From Bacteriovorax sp. UBA1852 (GTDB lineage: Bacteria > Bdellovibrionota > Bacteriovoracia > Bacteriovoracales > Bacteriovoracaceae): DNA of 48,380 nucleotides. Below the pieces are notes generated by a model that saw only the letters and a program-made list of their open reading frames with translations, made no database searches and was not told the DNA's origin. Positions 17,203 through 26,395 of this stretch are shown here, piece by piece. A program made the position numbers and the translations under genes. Each line of letters starts with the position of its first letter. Position 1 is the first letter of the stretch. The stretch is taken from assembly GCA_002338505.1 (NCBI GenBank), contig DDIK01000088.1, forward strand, positions 785 through 49,164, in the 5' to 3' direction.

Positions 17203-18591
17203 ATGTATAAAATAGATAAGAACACAAAGCTTCATTTTATCGGAATTGGTGGAATTGGTATGAGTGGAATTGCTGAGGTTTTATTAAGTCTTGGCTATAG
17301 AGTGTCTGGGTCTGACCTCTCTGAATCATTAAATGTTAAAAGATTGAAAGAGAAAGGTGCAGAAGTTTTTATGGGGCACCAGAAAGAGAATGTTCTTGAT
17401 GCCACAGTGGTTATCTATTCTTCAGCTGTGAAAGAAGATAATCCGGAAATGCGATACGCAAGAGACAATGAGATCCCTGTAATGAGAAGAGCAGAAATGC
17501 TAGCTGAGTTGATGAGACTCAAGCGTGGAATTGCAATTGGAGGAACTCATGGAAAGACAACAACAACGAGTTTTCTTGCAACAATTCTTGAAGAAAGTGA
17601 ATACAATCCTACTTACATTATAGGTGGAATTGTTAAGAATCTTGATGGGCATGCAAAGGTTGGCAAGGGTGAGTACCTAGTTGCTGAAGCAGACGAGTCA
17701 GATGGATCGTTTTTGCTTTTAAGTCCTATTATGTCCGCAGTAACGAATATAGATAATGATCATCTCGACCATTACGGAAGTGAAAAAAACCTTGTTGAGA
17801 GTTTCGAAAAGTTTGTTAATAAAGTCCCGTTCTATGGCCTTGTTGCTTTGAATGCACACGATGATAGACTTATGGATATCAAAACAAGAATTAAAAAACC
17901 TTATCTTACTTTTGGGATTGGTGATGAGTTAAAGTCTGGTCTAGATGTCGAAGCACGTAATTTAAAAGTAAAAAATAATCAGTCAGACTTTGAATTATTC
18001 TTTAATGGTGAAAAAGTTGTAGATATAACAATTCATCTTCCAGGTAAGCATAATGTTTTAAATGCTCTTGGAGCGATAACTTTGGCCCAGCATATGGGTG
18101 TTAGTTTTGATCTCATTGCAAAATCGATTTCTGAATTCAAAGGTGTCGGTAGAAGGTTTCAAACGCTTTGTAAGGATTCTAATATCGAGATTATAGATGA
18201 CTACGGTCATCATCCAACAGAGATTTCAGCGACGCTTAAAACTCTTAAAGACACAAGGTCTTGTAAGACGATTGCTATATTTGAGCCACATAGATATTCA
18301 AGAACAAGAGATTGTTGGAATGAGTTCCTTCATTGTTTTAATCATGTTGATGAGCTTTACATTGGTCCTATATACCCAGCAAGTGAGAAGCCAATACCTG
18401 GAATTGATTCAGAGAGATTGGTGTCAGATATTAATCAATTACATCCGGGCTTTGCAAATTATCTTTCATCATATGAGGATATTAGTAAAATTGTAGAAGC
18501 GAATAAAGGGGCATCAATTGCAACACTTGGTGCTGGTGCTATAGGTCGAGTAATAAGAGAGTGGGTTTTAGACTATGAATCTAAAAAGTGA
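17203..18591 (+). CDS. murC: UDP-N-acetylmuramate:L-alanine ligase
   Basis: The 462-residue protein begins with the UDP-binding GIGGIGMSGIAEVL loop near residue 14. It has the ATP loop GGTHGKTTTTS near 108, EADESDGSF, NIDNDHLDHYG and a C-terminal DDYGHHPTEI with EPHRYSRT. These are diagnostic for MurC among the Mur ligases. It performs the first amino-acid addition to UDP-MurNAc. TAAGGTG precedes the ATG. The 3' end overlaps murB by 17 bases, so the two are coupled. Confidence 0.97.
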   Translation: MYKIDKNTKLHFIGIGGIGMSGIAEVLLSLGYRVSGSDLSESLNVKRLKEKGAEVFMGHQKENVLDATVVIYSSAVKEDNPEMRYARDNEIPVMRRAEMLAELMRLKRGIAIGGTHGKTTTTSFLATILEESEYNPTYIIGGIVKNLDGHAKVGKGEYLVAEADESDGSFLLLSPIMSAVTNIDNDHLDHYGSEKNLVESFEKFVNKVPFYGLVALNAHDDRLMDIKTRIKKPYLTFGIGDELKSGLDVEARNLKVKNNQSDFELFFNGEKVVDITIHLPGKHNVLNALGAITLAQHMGVSFDLIAKSISEFKGVGRRFQTLCKDSNIEIIDDYGHHPTEISATLKTLKDTRSCKTIAIFEPHRYSRTRDCWNEFLHCFNHVDELYIGPIYPASEKPIPGIDSERLVSDINQLHPGFANYLSSYEDISKIVEANKGASIATLGAGAIGRVIREWVLDYESKK

Positions 18592-19474
18592 ACTATCTGA
18601 TATTAATGTTGTTGTTGAAGAGAATAAGGATTTATCTTCTTTTTCAACAATGCGCCTTAAGGCAAAGGGAACATTGATAACAGTTAGTGATGCTAACATT
18701 CTTGAAAAATTACTGAAGAGATTATCTGAAAAAAAAATTGATTATCGAATTCTTGGAATGGGTGCAAATACATTAATTTCAAATGACTCAACAATTCCCT
18801 ATATCACATTAAAGTTTTCATTTGATAAAGAGGGGTTGGTAGATAACGGAGAAAACTTTATTTTTCCTGCATCTTTGAGATTGAGTACGATAACTAGTTT
18901 TGCGGCCAAGAATAATTTGAAGGGCTGGGAAGTTATTACAGGTGTTCCCGCAACTCTTGGTGGTGCCGTTGTTATGAATGCTGGTACAAGCCTTGGGGAA
19001 ATAGGAAGTATCGTTAAACGAGTATGGATTATTGATAACGAAGGTCAGTCTCGAATTGTTGAAGTGGATGATGAGTCATTTTCTTATAGAAAGAATAATT
19101 TTTTAAAGAATGATGAAATTATATATCAAGTTGAATTAATTAATAATGGCAAAGACAAAAGTGTGTCAGAAGTTATTAGAAACTACTTAAAAAAGAGAAA
19201 TGAAACACAGCCAATGAAAGAGTGGACATGTGGTTGTGTCTTTAAGAATGCCTCATATAATGAGAAACCTTGCCCTGCGGGAAAATATATTGATATACTT
19301 GGTTTAAAGGGATTAGCAATTGGCGATATGAGAGTAAGTCGTGTCCATGGAAATTTCTTTGAAAACACTGGTGAGTCAACACGTGAGGATGTCTTAGAGT
19401 TGATAGCGTTAGCTAAGGATGAACTTTATCTTCAGACAGGAATCATGTTTGATTTAGAAGCAAGGATTGATTAG
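18575..19474 (+). CDS. murB: UDP-N-acetylenolpyruvoylglucosamine reductase
   Basis: The 299-residue flavoprotein has the FAD-binding region GMGANTLIS, GVPATLGGAVVMNAG, the substrate motif FSYRKNNF and the catalytic GCVFKN. Cys replaces the Ser of E. coli at the proton-donor position, as in many other MurB proteins. The MRVSRVHGNFFEN stretch and a terminal E in FDLEARI complete the pattern. Residue spacing after SYRKN suggests the shorter type II form. It reduces the enolpyruvyl group to make UDP-MurNAc. The start lies within murC. Confidence 0.95.
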   Translation: MNLKSELSDINVVVEENKDLSSFSTMRLKAKGTLITVSDANILEKLLKRLSEKKIDYRILGMGANTLISNDSTIPYITLKFSFDKEGLVDNGENFIFPASLRLSTITSFAAKNNLKGWEVITGVPATLGGAVVMNAGTSLGEIGSIVKRVWIIDNEGQSRIVEVDDESFSYRKNNFLKNDEIIYQVELINNGKDKSVSEVIRNYLKKRNETQPMKEWTCGCVFKNASYNEKPCPAGKYIDILGLKGLAIGDMRVSRVHGNFFENTGESTREDVLELIALAKDELYLQTGIMFDLEARID

Positions 19475-20202
19475 TGATAAAAGTATGGATAGCTTTTTTT
19501 ATTTGTGTTCAAGTTTTTGGTAATTTATTAGCAAAAGAAGAAGTAAAATATAAAACATCTTTCGGCTATTGCCCTTCTAGGGCTGCGGGGAAGTTTACTT
19601 TGAAGCTAGTAAAGAACTTTGAGGATAAGAGATCTCTTCGTTCAATGAAGAGTCTAATTCATTCAAATAGACTCAAGGAAAAACACTTTATCTCTGACTA
19701 TAAAATTAAGCATGATCCTATCGACGGCACATTAAAATTTGCATTTAATTGCCCCAAGCCACTCATGAAAGTTCAAATATATAAGGACAATGGAATCGAG
19801 TCTTATGAGGCCATTCTTGTGGATAACGGTATGTTATATGACCCAACTTATGAAGTTCTCCTCAGAGGTGAGAAAAAGTTAGATTATGATTTACCATTTC
19901 TTGCTATCCCTGTTGGTGAAATGGAGAAAGATGTTCAGGAAAAAATCACAACAATCGTTGGTTCGATGGATTTGGCATTTAGAAAAAAACTCTCTGAAGT
20001 TATCGTTAATGATTCTAAAGAGTTAACTATGATTTTATCTGTACGTGGTAATCCCTCAAGTGTGTTTATGGGTAAGGGCCAGTGGGATAAGAAAGTTGAA
20101 AAGTTAACAAAAATAGTCAGCTATATGAGTGCCAAGAGAAAGGTCCCTTCGGTTATAAATCTTACAAATCCAAAAAAAGTGGTTGTCAAGTTTAACCAGT
20201 AG
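19474..20202 (+). CDS. ftsQ: Divergent FtsQ-like division protein
   Basis: The 242-residue protein occupies the ftsQ slot between murB and ftsA. It opens with a hydrophobic segment (about 3-19) that could be a membrane anchor or signal peptide. No long cytoplasmic tail precedes it. The C-terminal half resembles the FtsQ beta domain: a DLPFLAIPVG strand, a helical stretch near residues 150-170, and a closing VINLTNPKKVVVKF like the usual IDLRYPKKVVV. A POTRA domain of the usual kind is not obvious. The GTG start is coupled to the murB stop as TAGTG. The function is inferred from position and the tail pattern; an unrelated exported protein cannot be excluded. Confidence 0.6.
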   Translation: MIKVWIAFFICVQVFGNLLAKEEVKYKTSFGYCPSRAAGKFTLKLVKNFEDKRSLRSMKSLIHSNRLKEKHFISDYKIKHDPIDGTLKFAFNCPKPLMKVQIYKDNGIESYEAILVDNGMLYDPTYEVLLRGEKKLDYDLPFLAIPVGEMEKDVQEKITTIVGSMDLAFRKKLSEVIVNDSKELTMILSVRGNPSSVFMGKGQWDKKVEKLTKIVSYMSAKRKVPSVINLTNPKKVVVKFNQ

Positions 20203-20222
20203 ACGATACAATTTTTCTACTA

Positions 20223-20265
20223 GATGCGGTAAAAAATTCCGTATCAAGAATTAATGAATAATTCT
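20223..20265 (+). promoter_or_regulatory. Two adjacent hairpins in the ftsA leader
   Basis: GATGCGG (20223-20229) pairs with CCGTATC (20239-20245) with one mismatch. AGAATTA (20247-20253) pairs perfectly with TAATTCT (20259-20265) over a five-base loop. The second hairpin buries an in-frame ATG at 20254 and lies upstream of the ribosome site AAAGGA (20273-20278). They may moderate ftsA translation or read-through from ftsQ. Neither has a T tract. Confidence 0.45.
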
Positions 20266-20286
20266 AGTGGAGAAAGGATTCTCGAG

Positions 20287-21546
20287 ATGAAAGAAAAAAG
20301 TATCGTTGTCGGTCTTGACGTCGGAACAACTAAGGTCTGTACCATCGTAGGTATCAGTGACCCAAAAAATCCTCAAACAGAATTAGAAATCATCGGAATT
20401 GGAACTCATCCTAGTCATGGGTTAAAGAAAGGTTCTGTTGTTAATATTGATAAAACGATTAAAAGTATTCATAACTCATTAGAAGAAGCAAGGCTCATGG
20501 CCGGTGTATCAATTGATAGAGCGACAATAGGAATTGCTGGAAGCCATATTTACAGCTTTAACAGTTCGGGTGTTGTTGCAATTAAAGGTGATGAAATATC
20601 TGATGATGATGTCGAGAGAGTTCTAGAAGCTGCTAAAGCAGTTGTTATGCCTAGTGATAGGGAGATCATTCATGTCATCCCACAAGAGTATAAAGTAGAT
20701 AATACAGGTGGTATAAAGAATCCTGTTGGTATGTGTGGAAAGAGATTAGAAGTTCATGTTCATGTTGTGACAGGAGCAATTTCTTTAATCCAAAATCTTG
20801 TGAAGTGTGTAGAGCAAACAGGTATTCATGTTGATAACATTACACTTCAGCCAATAGCTTCTTCAGAGTCTGTTCTTTCGATCGAAGAAAAAGAAATGGG
20901 AACTCTGTTAGTTGATGTTGGTGGCGGAACAACAGATCTTGCTTTGTGGAAAGATGGAAGTCTTGTTCATACTCATGTTATTCCAGTTGGCGGAAATCAT
21001 TTTACTAATGATCTTGCTGTCGCTTTAAAAATATCTCATGGTGAAGCAGAGCGAATTAAAGTTCATCACGGAAATGTTCTTTCTGAGCAAGTAAACCAAT
21101 CAGCTCATATAACTGTTCAAGGTATAGCAGGTACTAAGCCAAGAGAGATTGAGCTTAGTAATGTTGCAAAAGTACTAGGTGCTAGAGCTGAAGAGTTATT
21201 TGAATTAATTAGCTCTATTATAGATGAAAAAGATCTCTCTAAAGAAATCAATGGTGGCGTTGTCGTAACTGGCGGTGGTGCAATGATTAATGGTATGGCC
21301 GAGCTTGGTGAATATATTTTAGAGAGACCATTAAAAATAGGTTATCCGATACCATTTGGTGGGATGACAAATATAATGCAAAATCCAAAGTTTTCAACAG
21401 TTTTAGGACTGTTGTTGGAAGCATCGAAAAGAGAAGGTGCTCCATATTTACAAAATACAAACACAAACGAAGAAAATTATTTAGATAACGATTTAGTCGG
21501 AAAGTTAAGTCATTCCATCAAATCTGTCTTTAAAGAGATCTTTTAA
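20287..21546 (+). CDS. ftsA: Cell division actin-like ATPase FtsA
   Basis: With the start at 20287 the protein has 419 residues and opens MKEKSIVVGLDVGTTK, the usual FtsA N-terminus with phosphate-1 motif. LLVDVGGGTTDLA is phosphate-2 and VVTGGGAMINGM is the adenosine motif. The C-terminal helix GKLSHSIKSVFKEIF is the amphipathic membrane-targeting sequence. FtsA tethers FtsZ filaments to the inner membrane. The upstream in-frame ATG at 20254 lacks a ribosome site and sits in a hairpin, while AAAGGA lies eight bases before 20287. ftsZ follows after 13 bases. Confidence 0.96.
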   Translation: MKEKSIVVGLDVGTTKVCTIVGISDPKNPQTELEIIGIGTHPSHGLKKGSVVNIDKTIKSIHNSLEEARLMAGVSIDRATIGIAGSHIYSFNSSGVVAIKGDEISDDDVERVLEAAKAVVMPSDREIIHVIPQEYKVDNTGGIKNPVGMCGKRLEVHVHVVTGAISLIQNLVKCVEQTGIHVDNITLQPIASSESVLSIEEKEMGTLLVDVGGGTTDLALWKDGSLVHTHVIPVGGNHFTNDLAVALKISHGEAERIKVHHGNVLSEQVNQSAHITVQGIAGTKPREIELSNVAKVLGARAEELFELISSIIDEKDLSKEINGGVVVTGGGAMINGMAELGEYILERPLKIGYPIPFGGMTNIMQNPKFSTVLGLLLEASKREGAPYLQNTNTNEENYLDNDLVGKLSHSIKSVFKEIF

Positions 21547-21559
21547 TTAAGGGGGAAAG

Positions 21560-23041
21560 ATGTTTGAAATTTCAGAGAATGAAGCTAGCCAAATTTCAGA
21601 AGGTGCAAAAATTAGAGTTGTAGGTATCGGTGGCGGCGGTTGTAATGCCGTTAATACAATGATCAAAGCTGGTTTGACCGGTGTTGATTATATTGTTGCC
21701 AATACTGACTCACAAGCACTTAATGCTAGTTTAGCTCCAACAAAAGTACAATTAGGTGTAGAGCTTACAAAAGGTTTAGGAGCTGGAGCTAATCCAGAAG
21801 TTGGAAGAAAAGCAGCCTTGGACGAATACGAAAAGTTAAGTGAAGTATTAGCTGACTCAGATATGGTTTTTATCACTGCCGGAATGGGTGGTGGAACAGG
21901 AACAGGGGCAGCTCCAGTAGTTGCAAAGCTTGCAAGAGAGCTTGGGGCCTTAACTGTTGGTGTTGTTACTAAGCCATTTATCTTTGAAGGTAAGAAAAGA
22001 ATGAAGCAAGCAATGAATGGAATCGGAAGTCTTGAAGAGACTGTTGATTCATTGATTACGATACCAAATCAGAGGTTACTGTATTTGGCAGGAGAGAGTT
22101 TATCTCTTGTTGAGACATTTAAGAAAGCTGATGAAGTTCTTTTAAATGCTGTAAGAGGTATTTCAGATCTTATTAATACAACTGGCCATATCAATGCTGA
22201 CTTCGCAGACGTAAGTACAGTTATGTCCAATAAGGGCTTGGCTCTAATGGGAACAGGACTTTGTACAGGACCAGATAGAGCAATAAAAGCCGCAACAGAA
22301 GCAATATCTTCGCCACTACTTGAAGATATTTCTATAGATGGTGCTACTGGAATAATTATTAATATTACCGGTGATGAGTCTATGACTATGCATGAGGTAA
22401 ATGAAGCAGCGACATTAATTATGGAAGCAGCAGATGAAGATGCTGAAGTTATCTTTGGATCAGTTGTTGATAATGATATAGAAGAGAATATTAAAGTTAC
22501 TGTTATAGCAACAGGACTTGGTGGACAAGATAGAACAAGAGTTGGTTTTAAAAATGAAGCACCAACACCTACACCACATGTTGAAGCAACTCCAGAAGTT
22601 AGAGTACAAAATGTCGAAGCACCAGTTGATAGAGTAAGAGAGCAAGTGATTGCTACTGAAAGACAAGAAGAAAGAGTAGCTATCGAGAGACCAGTTCATC
22701 ACGAAGTAAGAAGAGATGATCACGTAGCAAGATCGGAAGCTACGACAAATATTGAGGCTGCTACGAGAAACTTCGATGGTGGTGTCGAAGAAGAGAAGTC
22801 TACAGGCCTGGCTGATTCAATTAAAGAAGCAGCAAATAGATATGAGCATTCAAAAGTTGAGAAAGATAACTCTTGGAATGCAAATGCAAATCCTGTAAGT
22901 AAGAAAACTAACGCGAGAACAAGATCAATTGCTGAAAAGCTAGGATTCATCAACTTTGATGAAGAAGAACTTGATACTCCATCTTATTTAAGACAAGACG
23001 ATAAAAGAGATGAAGATTCTTCAAGAGATGCCTTAATTTAA
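21560..23041 (+). CDS. ftsZ: Cell division tubulin-like GTPase FtsZ
   Basis: The 493-residue protein has the GTP signature GGGTGTG at residues 110-116, GIGGGGCNAVN at 22-32, and a T7 loop NADFADVST at 212-220 (most FtsZ proteins read NVDFADV). The GTPase core ends near 320. A long linker rich in Glu, Arg, Val and His (about 330-465) leads to the C-terminal peptide ELDTPSYLRQDD, which binds FtsA. It forms the division ring. A strong AGGGGGAAAG ribosome site precedes the ATG, consistent with high expression. The cluster ends with a terminator 30 bases later. Confidence 0.98.
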   Translation: MFEISENEASQISEGAKIRVVGIGGGGCNAVNTMIKAGLTGVDYIVANTDSQALNASLAPTKVQLGVELTKGLGAGANPEVGRKAALDEYEKLSEVLADSDMVFITAGMGGGTGTGAAPVVAKLARELGALTVGVVTKPFIFEGKKRMKQAMNGIGSLEETVDSLITIPNQRLLYLAGESLSLVETFKKADEVLLNAVRGISDLINTTGHINADFADVSTVMSNKGLALMGTGLCTGPDRAIKAATEAISSPLLEDISIDGATGIIINITGDESMTMHEVNEAATLIMEAADEDAEVIFGSVVDNDIEENIKVTVIATGLGGQDRTRVGFKNEAPTPTPHVEATPEVRVQNVEAPVDRVREQVIATERQEERVAIERPVHHEVRRDDHVARSEATTNIEAATRNFDGGVEEEKSTGLADSIKEAANRYEHSKVEKDNSWNANANPVSKKTNARTRSIAEKLGFINFDEEELDTPSYLRQDDKRDEDSSRDALI

Positions 23042-23071
23042 GACTCTTTTGGAAATTCCCCCAAAAATAAG

Positions 23072-23096
23072 CGGCTTCTTTTGAAGCCGTTTTTTT
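23072..23096 (+). terminator. Rho-independent terminator after ftsZ
   Basis: CGGCTTC (23072-23078), loop TTTT and GAAGCCG (23083-23089) form a perfect 7-bp stem followed by seven T residues. The reverse complement ends in CTTATTTTT after the same stem, so it may also stop transcription from the convergent minus-strand gene, whose stop codon overlaps the T tract. Confidence 0.93.
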
Positions 23097-23484
23097 ATTT
23101 AGAAAAACTTTTGTTTAAGTGTTCACAAAATGATTTTAAATAAGGTGATATAAAATCTTTTATATTATCAGGTAGGGTAAGAAGGATTTTGGGGTTGTTA
23201 TAAGGAATATTCCTTAAAGTAAGCCTAAATCCTTTACTGTTCAAATCGGCCCATTCTAGAGAGTACTGACTTTCTGTAAACTTTCCATTACATAATAGAG
23301 TGTCAGGATTATTTTGGGTTAGAGTGTTTAGATTAATGTTAAATGGAGTTTTGAGTTTAAGTCTTATCAGTTCAGCTTCAACTTCTCTAATGAGTCTATC
23401 GCTTTCGGAATTATAAACAACTGCGGGTTTATTATCATCCATGACCTTTTGAACACTACGTTTTAATTCTTCTAACTTATTCAT
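23095..23484 (-). CDS. Small protein of unknown function
   Basis: A 129-residue soluble protein with a charged, helical N-terminal half (residues 1-45, containing SDRLIREVEAELIRLK) and a beta-rich C-terminal half with LEWADLNSKGFRLTLRN. No known motif is recognised. It is the last gene of the udk-rnj unit. Its start overlaps the stop of the gene before it by four bases (ATGA type), so the two are translated together and probably act together. Confidence 0.68.
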   Translation of the reverse strand: MNKLEELKRSVQKVMDDNKPAVVYNSESDRLIREVEAELIRLKLKTPFNINLNTLTQNNPDTLLCNGKFTESQYSLEWADLNSKGFRLTLRNIPYNNPKILLTLPDNIKDFISPYLKSFCEHLNKSFSK

Positions 23485-24023
23485 TGAACCACTCTACTTT
23501 GTTTTAGTCTTTCTTCAAGTTGTGTCGCCATTTTGTCTATGACGTTAAGTTTTACATATGTTTCGATCTGATCTGTATTTACATCTATTTTATATTCACA
23601 CACAATGAACGATGGGATTTTTTCAGAATGCCAAAGGTCTCTTTGAAAATTATAAATATAGATCCCAGCTTCTGGTGTGTCCGCAGTAGTTTTTTGATTA
23701 CTAATCTCACTCCATTCATTTTTGATAAAAATATTATAGTGCTCCTTACAAAAATGGAGATTATCTATTTCAAAGTGATCTTGTTCTTCAAGTTCTGTTT
23801 CGCACACATTGCAGAGGGCGACGATTTTCTTTTCGTTCTTATTAGTTTGAGACATGATTTCTTTTAAAGTCTCTTTATCGAGGATTTGTTGAGGGGGTGT
23901 TTCTTTCTTATCCTGATCGGCCTTCCCATAAAAGAAAATATATGCAGCTAGTCCGAAGACTATAAGTAACAAAAGCATGACAATAACGCTGAATAGCGCA
24001 ATAATTAAAACTTGATTATCCAT
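23481..24023 (-). CDS. Membrane-anchored protein with a Cys/His metal-binding motif, unknown function
   Basis: The 180-residue protein has one N-terminal membrane segment (about 5-31) and a Lys/Glu-rich stretch. It then has CNVCETEL near residue 71 and HFCKEHY about 18 residues further. The C-x2-C...C-x2-H spacing suggests a zinc site like half of a LIM or treble-clef domain. The remainder is mixed alpha/beta and unassigned. It lies 41 bases after rnj on the same strand and overlaps the next small gene by four bases. A link to RNA decay with RNase J is only suggested by position. Confidence 0.68.
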   Translation of the reverse strand: MDNQVLIIALFSVIVMLLLLIVFGLAAYIFFYGKADQDKKETPPQQILDKETLKEIMSQTNKNEKKIVALCNVCETELEEQDHFEIDNLHFCKEHYNIFIKNEWSEISNQKTTADTPEAGIYIYNFQRDLWHSEKIPSFIVCEYKIDVNTDQIETYVKLNVIDKMATQLEERLKQSRVVQ

Positions 24024-24064
24024 TATACCATTTTAACTTGTAATAACATTTGTAAGCAAGTTTA

Positions 24065-25627
24065 TTATAGTGACTGTACTACTGCGATAGGTCGATAGCC
24101 TAGTAAGTTACCAAAGAAGCGACGTGTATATATTCTAATTTCTTCATCACTGTCTTTATTGGAAGCGTTGAGCTCTCTAAGATGACCAATAAAGAGTTCA
24201 TTATCTTGATCAGAAATATTTGGTATTCCCATTGTTGTGTAAGAAACAGACTTCTTAGAAAGGGAAATGAAAACGACTCCTAGAGTGGCAAGTTTTCTTC
24301 TTTCTGATATCTTTTCTCTTTCAATTTCCAGATCATTACCATGAATAATCAGGGGAGGAATCTCTTCTGATTGCGTGATTTTAACTTTTTTATTACTTAT
24401 TAAAATTTGATCAAAGTTTTCTATAGCAAAGCTTTGTTCAGCGTAGTTATTGGCCAGTACAAACTCCTTGTGATCTTTAATGAAGAAGCTTTCACCATGA
24501 ATTGGAATAGCAATATTTGGTTGAAACGCTTCGTAGACATCGGCAAGGTCTTTTTTTCCAGGGTGCCCAGAGACGTGAATTTGATATGAGTCACTGGTAT
24601 AGATATTTGCACCAGTCTTAGTAATTTTATTGTAGAGATTAGCTAGGGTCTTTTCGTTTCCAGGAATAGCTTTAGAAGAAAAGATGAAGCTATCATTTTC
24701 TGTAAGTTTAAAATGCTTGTCATTGCCGGTTGCGATTCTAGTGGTTGCACCTCTGAACTCACCTTGACTGCCAGTTGCGATAATGACTTTTTTTCTCTTA
24801 ATGCTTCTATCTTGAGGTTCATAAATAACATCGTATGTATTAAGCATATCTAAGTTTTCTGCAATCTCTATGTAGCGCTTCATGGATGGACCATAAGGAA
24901 TGCATGCAAGGCCATGTTTTTTACAGATATTGATAATAGTTTGTACTCGGTGAACGTTTGATGCAAAGGTTGTAATGAAACAATTTCTTTCTGTTTCGAG
25001 TATAATCTTCTCCAGATCTTTTTGAACACTACTTTCGGAGGGAGTGTGAAGAGTCTTGCTGCGGATATTGGTGGAGTCCAGCATTGCGATTTTAAAGCTT
25101 CCTGTGGAGAATTCTTTTAGAGCGTTAAAGTCGAAGTACTTTTCATATATGTTTTCATTATCAAGCTTGAAGTCAGATATAAAAAGAATAGAATTCTCTC
25201 CATGATTAATGACAAGTCCCTTGGTGTCTGGAATTGAATGATTGACATGGATTGAGCATACTTCAAAGTTTCCGATTTTTAATCTTTCGGGAAGTGGAAT
25301 AATTTCTTTGCTAATATTCTTATGATTAAGCTTGCTTATGATGAGTGCTCTAGCAAACTTAGGTGCGTAAATCTTTGCCTCGGGAAAATAGTCTATAAAA
25401 TGTGAGATTGCTCCAATGTGATCTTCGTGGCCATGTGTGATAATTATGGCATCAATTTTTTCCTCGACTTTAGATAGGTCAGGTATAAGATAGTTGATGT
25501 CAAAATTTGAATCATTAGGAAAAAGTATTCCGGCATCGATAATTATATGAGAATTATTATCAGAAAATAGCGTCGAGTTTGATCCTATCTGGCCGACACC
25601 GCCTAGTGGCTTAATTGTGATATTCAT
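24065..25627 (-). CDS. rnj: Ribonuclease J-type metallo-beta-lactamase nuclease
   Basis: The 520-residue protein starts with KPLGGVGQIGSN, the usual RNase J opening. It has the zinc motif HGHEDHIGA at residues 65-73, a beta-CASP region with ATGSQGEF, and the HVSGHPGKKDL motif. RNase J is a 5'-to-3' exonuclease and endonuclease for mRNA and rRNA. At 520 residues it is somewhat shorter than the ~555 typical of Bacillus, mostly at the C-terminal dimerisation domain. Its start overlaps udk by 17 bases. Confidence 0.95.
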   Translation of the reverse strand: MNITIKPLGGVGQIGSNSTLFSDNNSHIIIDAGILFPNDSNFDINYLIPDLSKVEEKIDAIIITHGHEDHIGAISHFIDYFPEAKIYAPKFARALIISKLNHKNISKEIIPLPERLKIGNFEVCSIHVNHSIPDTKGLVINHGENSILFISDFKLDNENIYEKYFDFNALKEFSTGSFKIAMLDSTNIRSKTLHTPSESSVQKDLEKIILETERNCFITTFASNVHRVQTIINICKKHGLACIPYGPSMKRYIEIAENLDMLNTYDVIYEPQDRSIKRKKVIIATGSQGEFRGATTRIATGNDKHFKLTENDSFIFSSKAIPGNEKTLANLYNKITKTGANIYTSDSYQIHVSGHPGKKDLADVYEAFQPNIAIPIHGESFFIKDHKEFVLANNYAEQSFAIENFDQILISNKKVKITQSEEIPPLIIHGNDLEIEREKISERRKLATLGVVFISLSKKSVSYTTMGIPNISDQDNELFIGHLRELNASNKDSDEEIRIYTRRFFGNLLGYRPIAVVQSL

Positions 25628-26273
25628 ATTGATTTACACTAGAAATAACATTTTGATATGTATTTGATTCGCTTATATACTCTTTGATCCTTGCCGATAA
25701 AATCGTCGCGGCGACATCAGTCTCTTCACCAACTACAAAGTCCGCATACTGTTTTTGTGGTGAGAGAAATTTCTCATACATTGGTCTTACTGTCTCATAG
25801 TACTGGTTTGTTACAGAGTCTAGAGATCGACCTCTTTCACCAACGTCTCGATTAAGTCTTCTGGTGAATCTTATGTCTGCTTCTACATGGAGAAATGTCT
25901 TAATATCTAAAAGTTCTCTAATAACTGGATCAAATAGTGTAAAGATACCTTCGAATAGTAGTATAGGCTTAGCACTTAAAGTATGTGTACCTTTTTCACG
26001 ATCACTTGTTTGAAAATTATAAATTGGTACTTCTATTGATTCACCACTTCTTAAAGCCGTGAGATGGTTTCTCAAGAGTTCCCAGTCAAAAGCTTCTGGG
26101 TGATCAAAGTTTGGTTTGCCCGACTTGGTAAAGTGAATCTCTGGTTGTTCTGGTAGATAGTAAGAGTCCATATGCAAAATATTGATCATCTGTTCATCAA
26201 CATGTGAGATAACTTTCTTTGCAAATGTTGTTTTTCCGGAGCCTGAGCCCCCAGCTATTCCTATAATATTCAT
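25611..26273 (-). CDS. udk: Uridine kinase
   Basis: The 220-residue kinase has the P-loop GGSGSGKTT at residues 8-16, HMDSYY and NFDHPEAFDW, which match uridine/cytidine kinase. PIYNFQTSDR and a RRLNRDVGERGRS segment follow. It phosphorylates uridine and cytidine to UMP and CMP in pyrimidine salvage, a sensible activity for a predator feeding on host nucleosides (inference). It is the first gene of a minus-strand unit, divergent from prmA across 122 AT-rich bases that should hold both promoters. Confidence 0.92.
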   Translation of the reverse strand: MNIIGIAGGSGSGKTTFAKKVISHVDEQMINILHMDSYYLPEQPEIHFTKSGKPNFDHPEAFDWELLRNHLTALRSGESIEVPIYNFQTSDREKGTHTLSAKPILLFEGIFTLFDPVIRELLDIKTFLHVEADIRFTRRLNRDVGERGRSLDSVTNQYYETVRPMYEKFLSPQKQYADFVVGEETDVAATILSARIKEYISESNTYQNVISSVNQYEYHN

Positions 26274-26395
26274 GGACCTATTTCTAACATATTAATACCA
26301 AAAAGTTTAATAGAGAGTATATAAATTACAAGGATTTGCTGCATCTTTGAGTAATTGTGATAAATAAGAAGAAATGAATTTTTAAAAGGTAAGTT

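Noticed and set aside
20254..20286. Upstream ATG as the ftsA start
   Set aside because: It sits inside a hairpin without a ribosome site, and the FtsA family begins close to the residues encoded from 20287.
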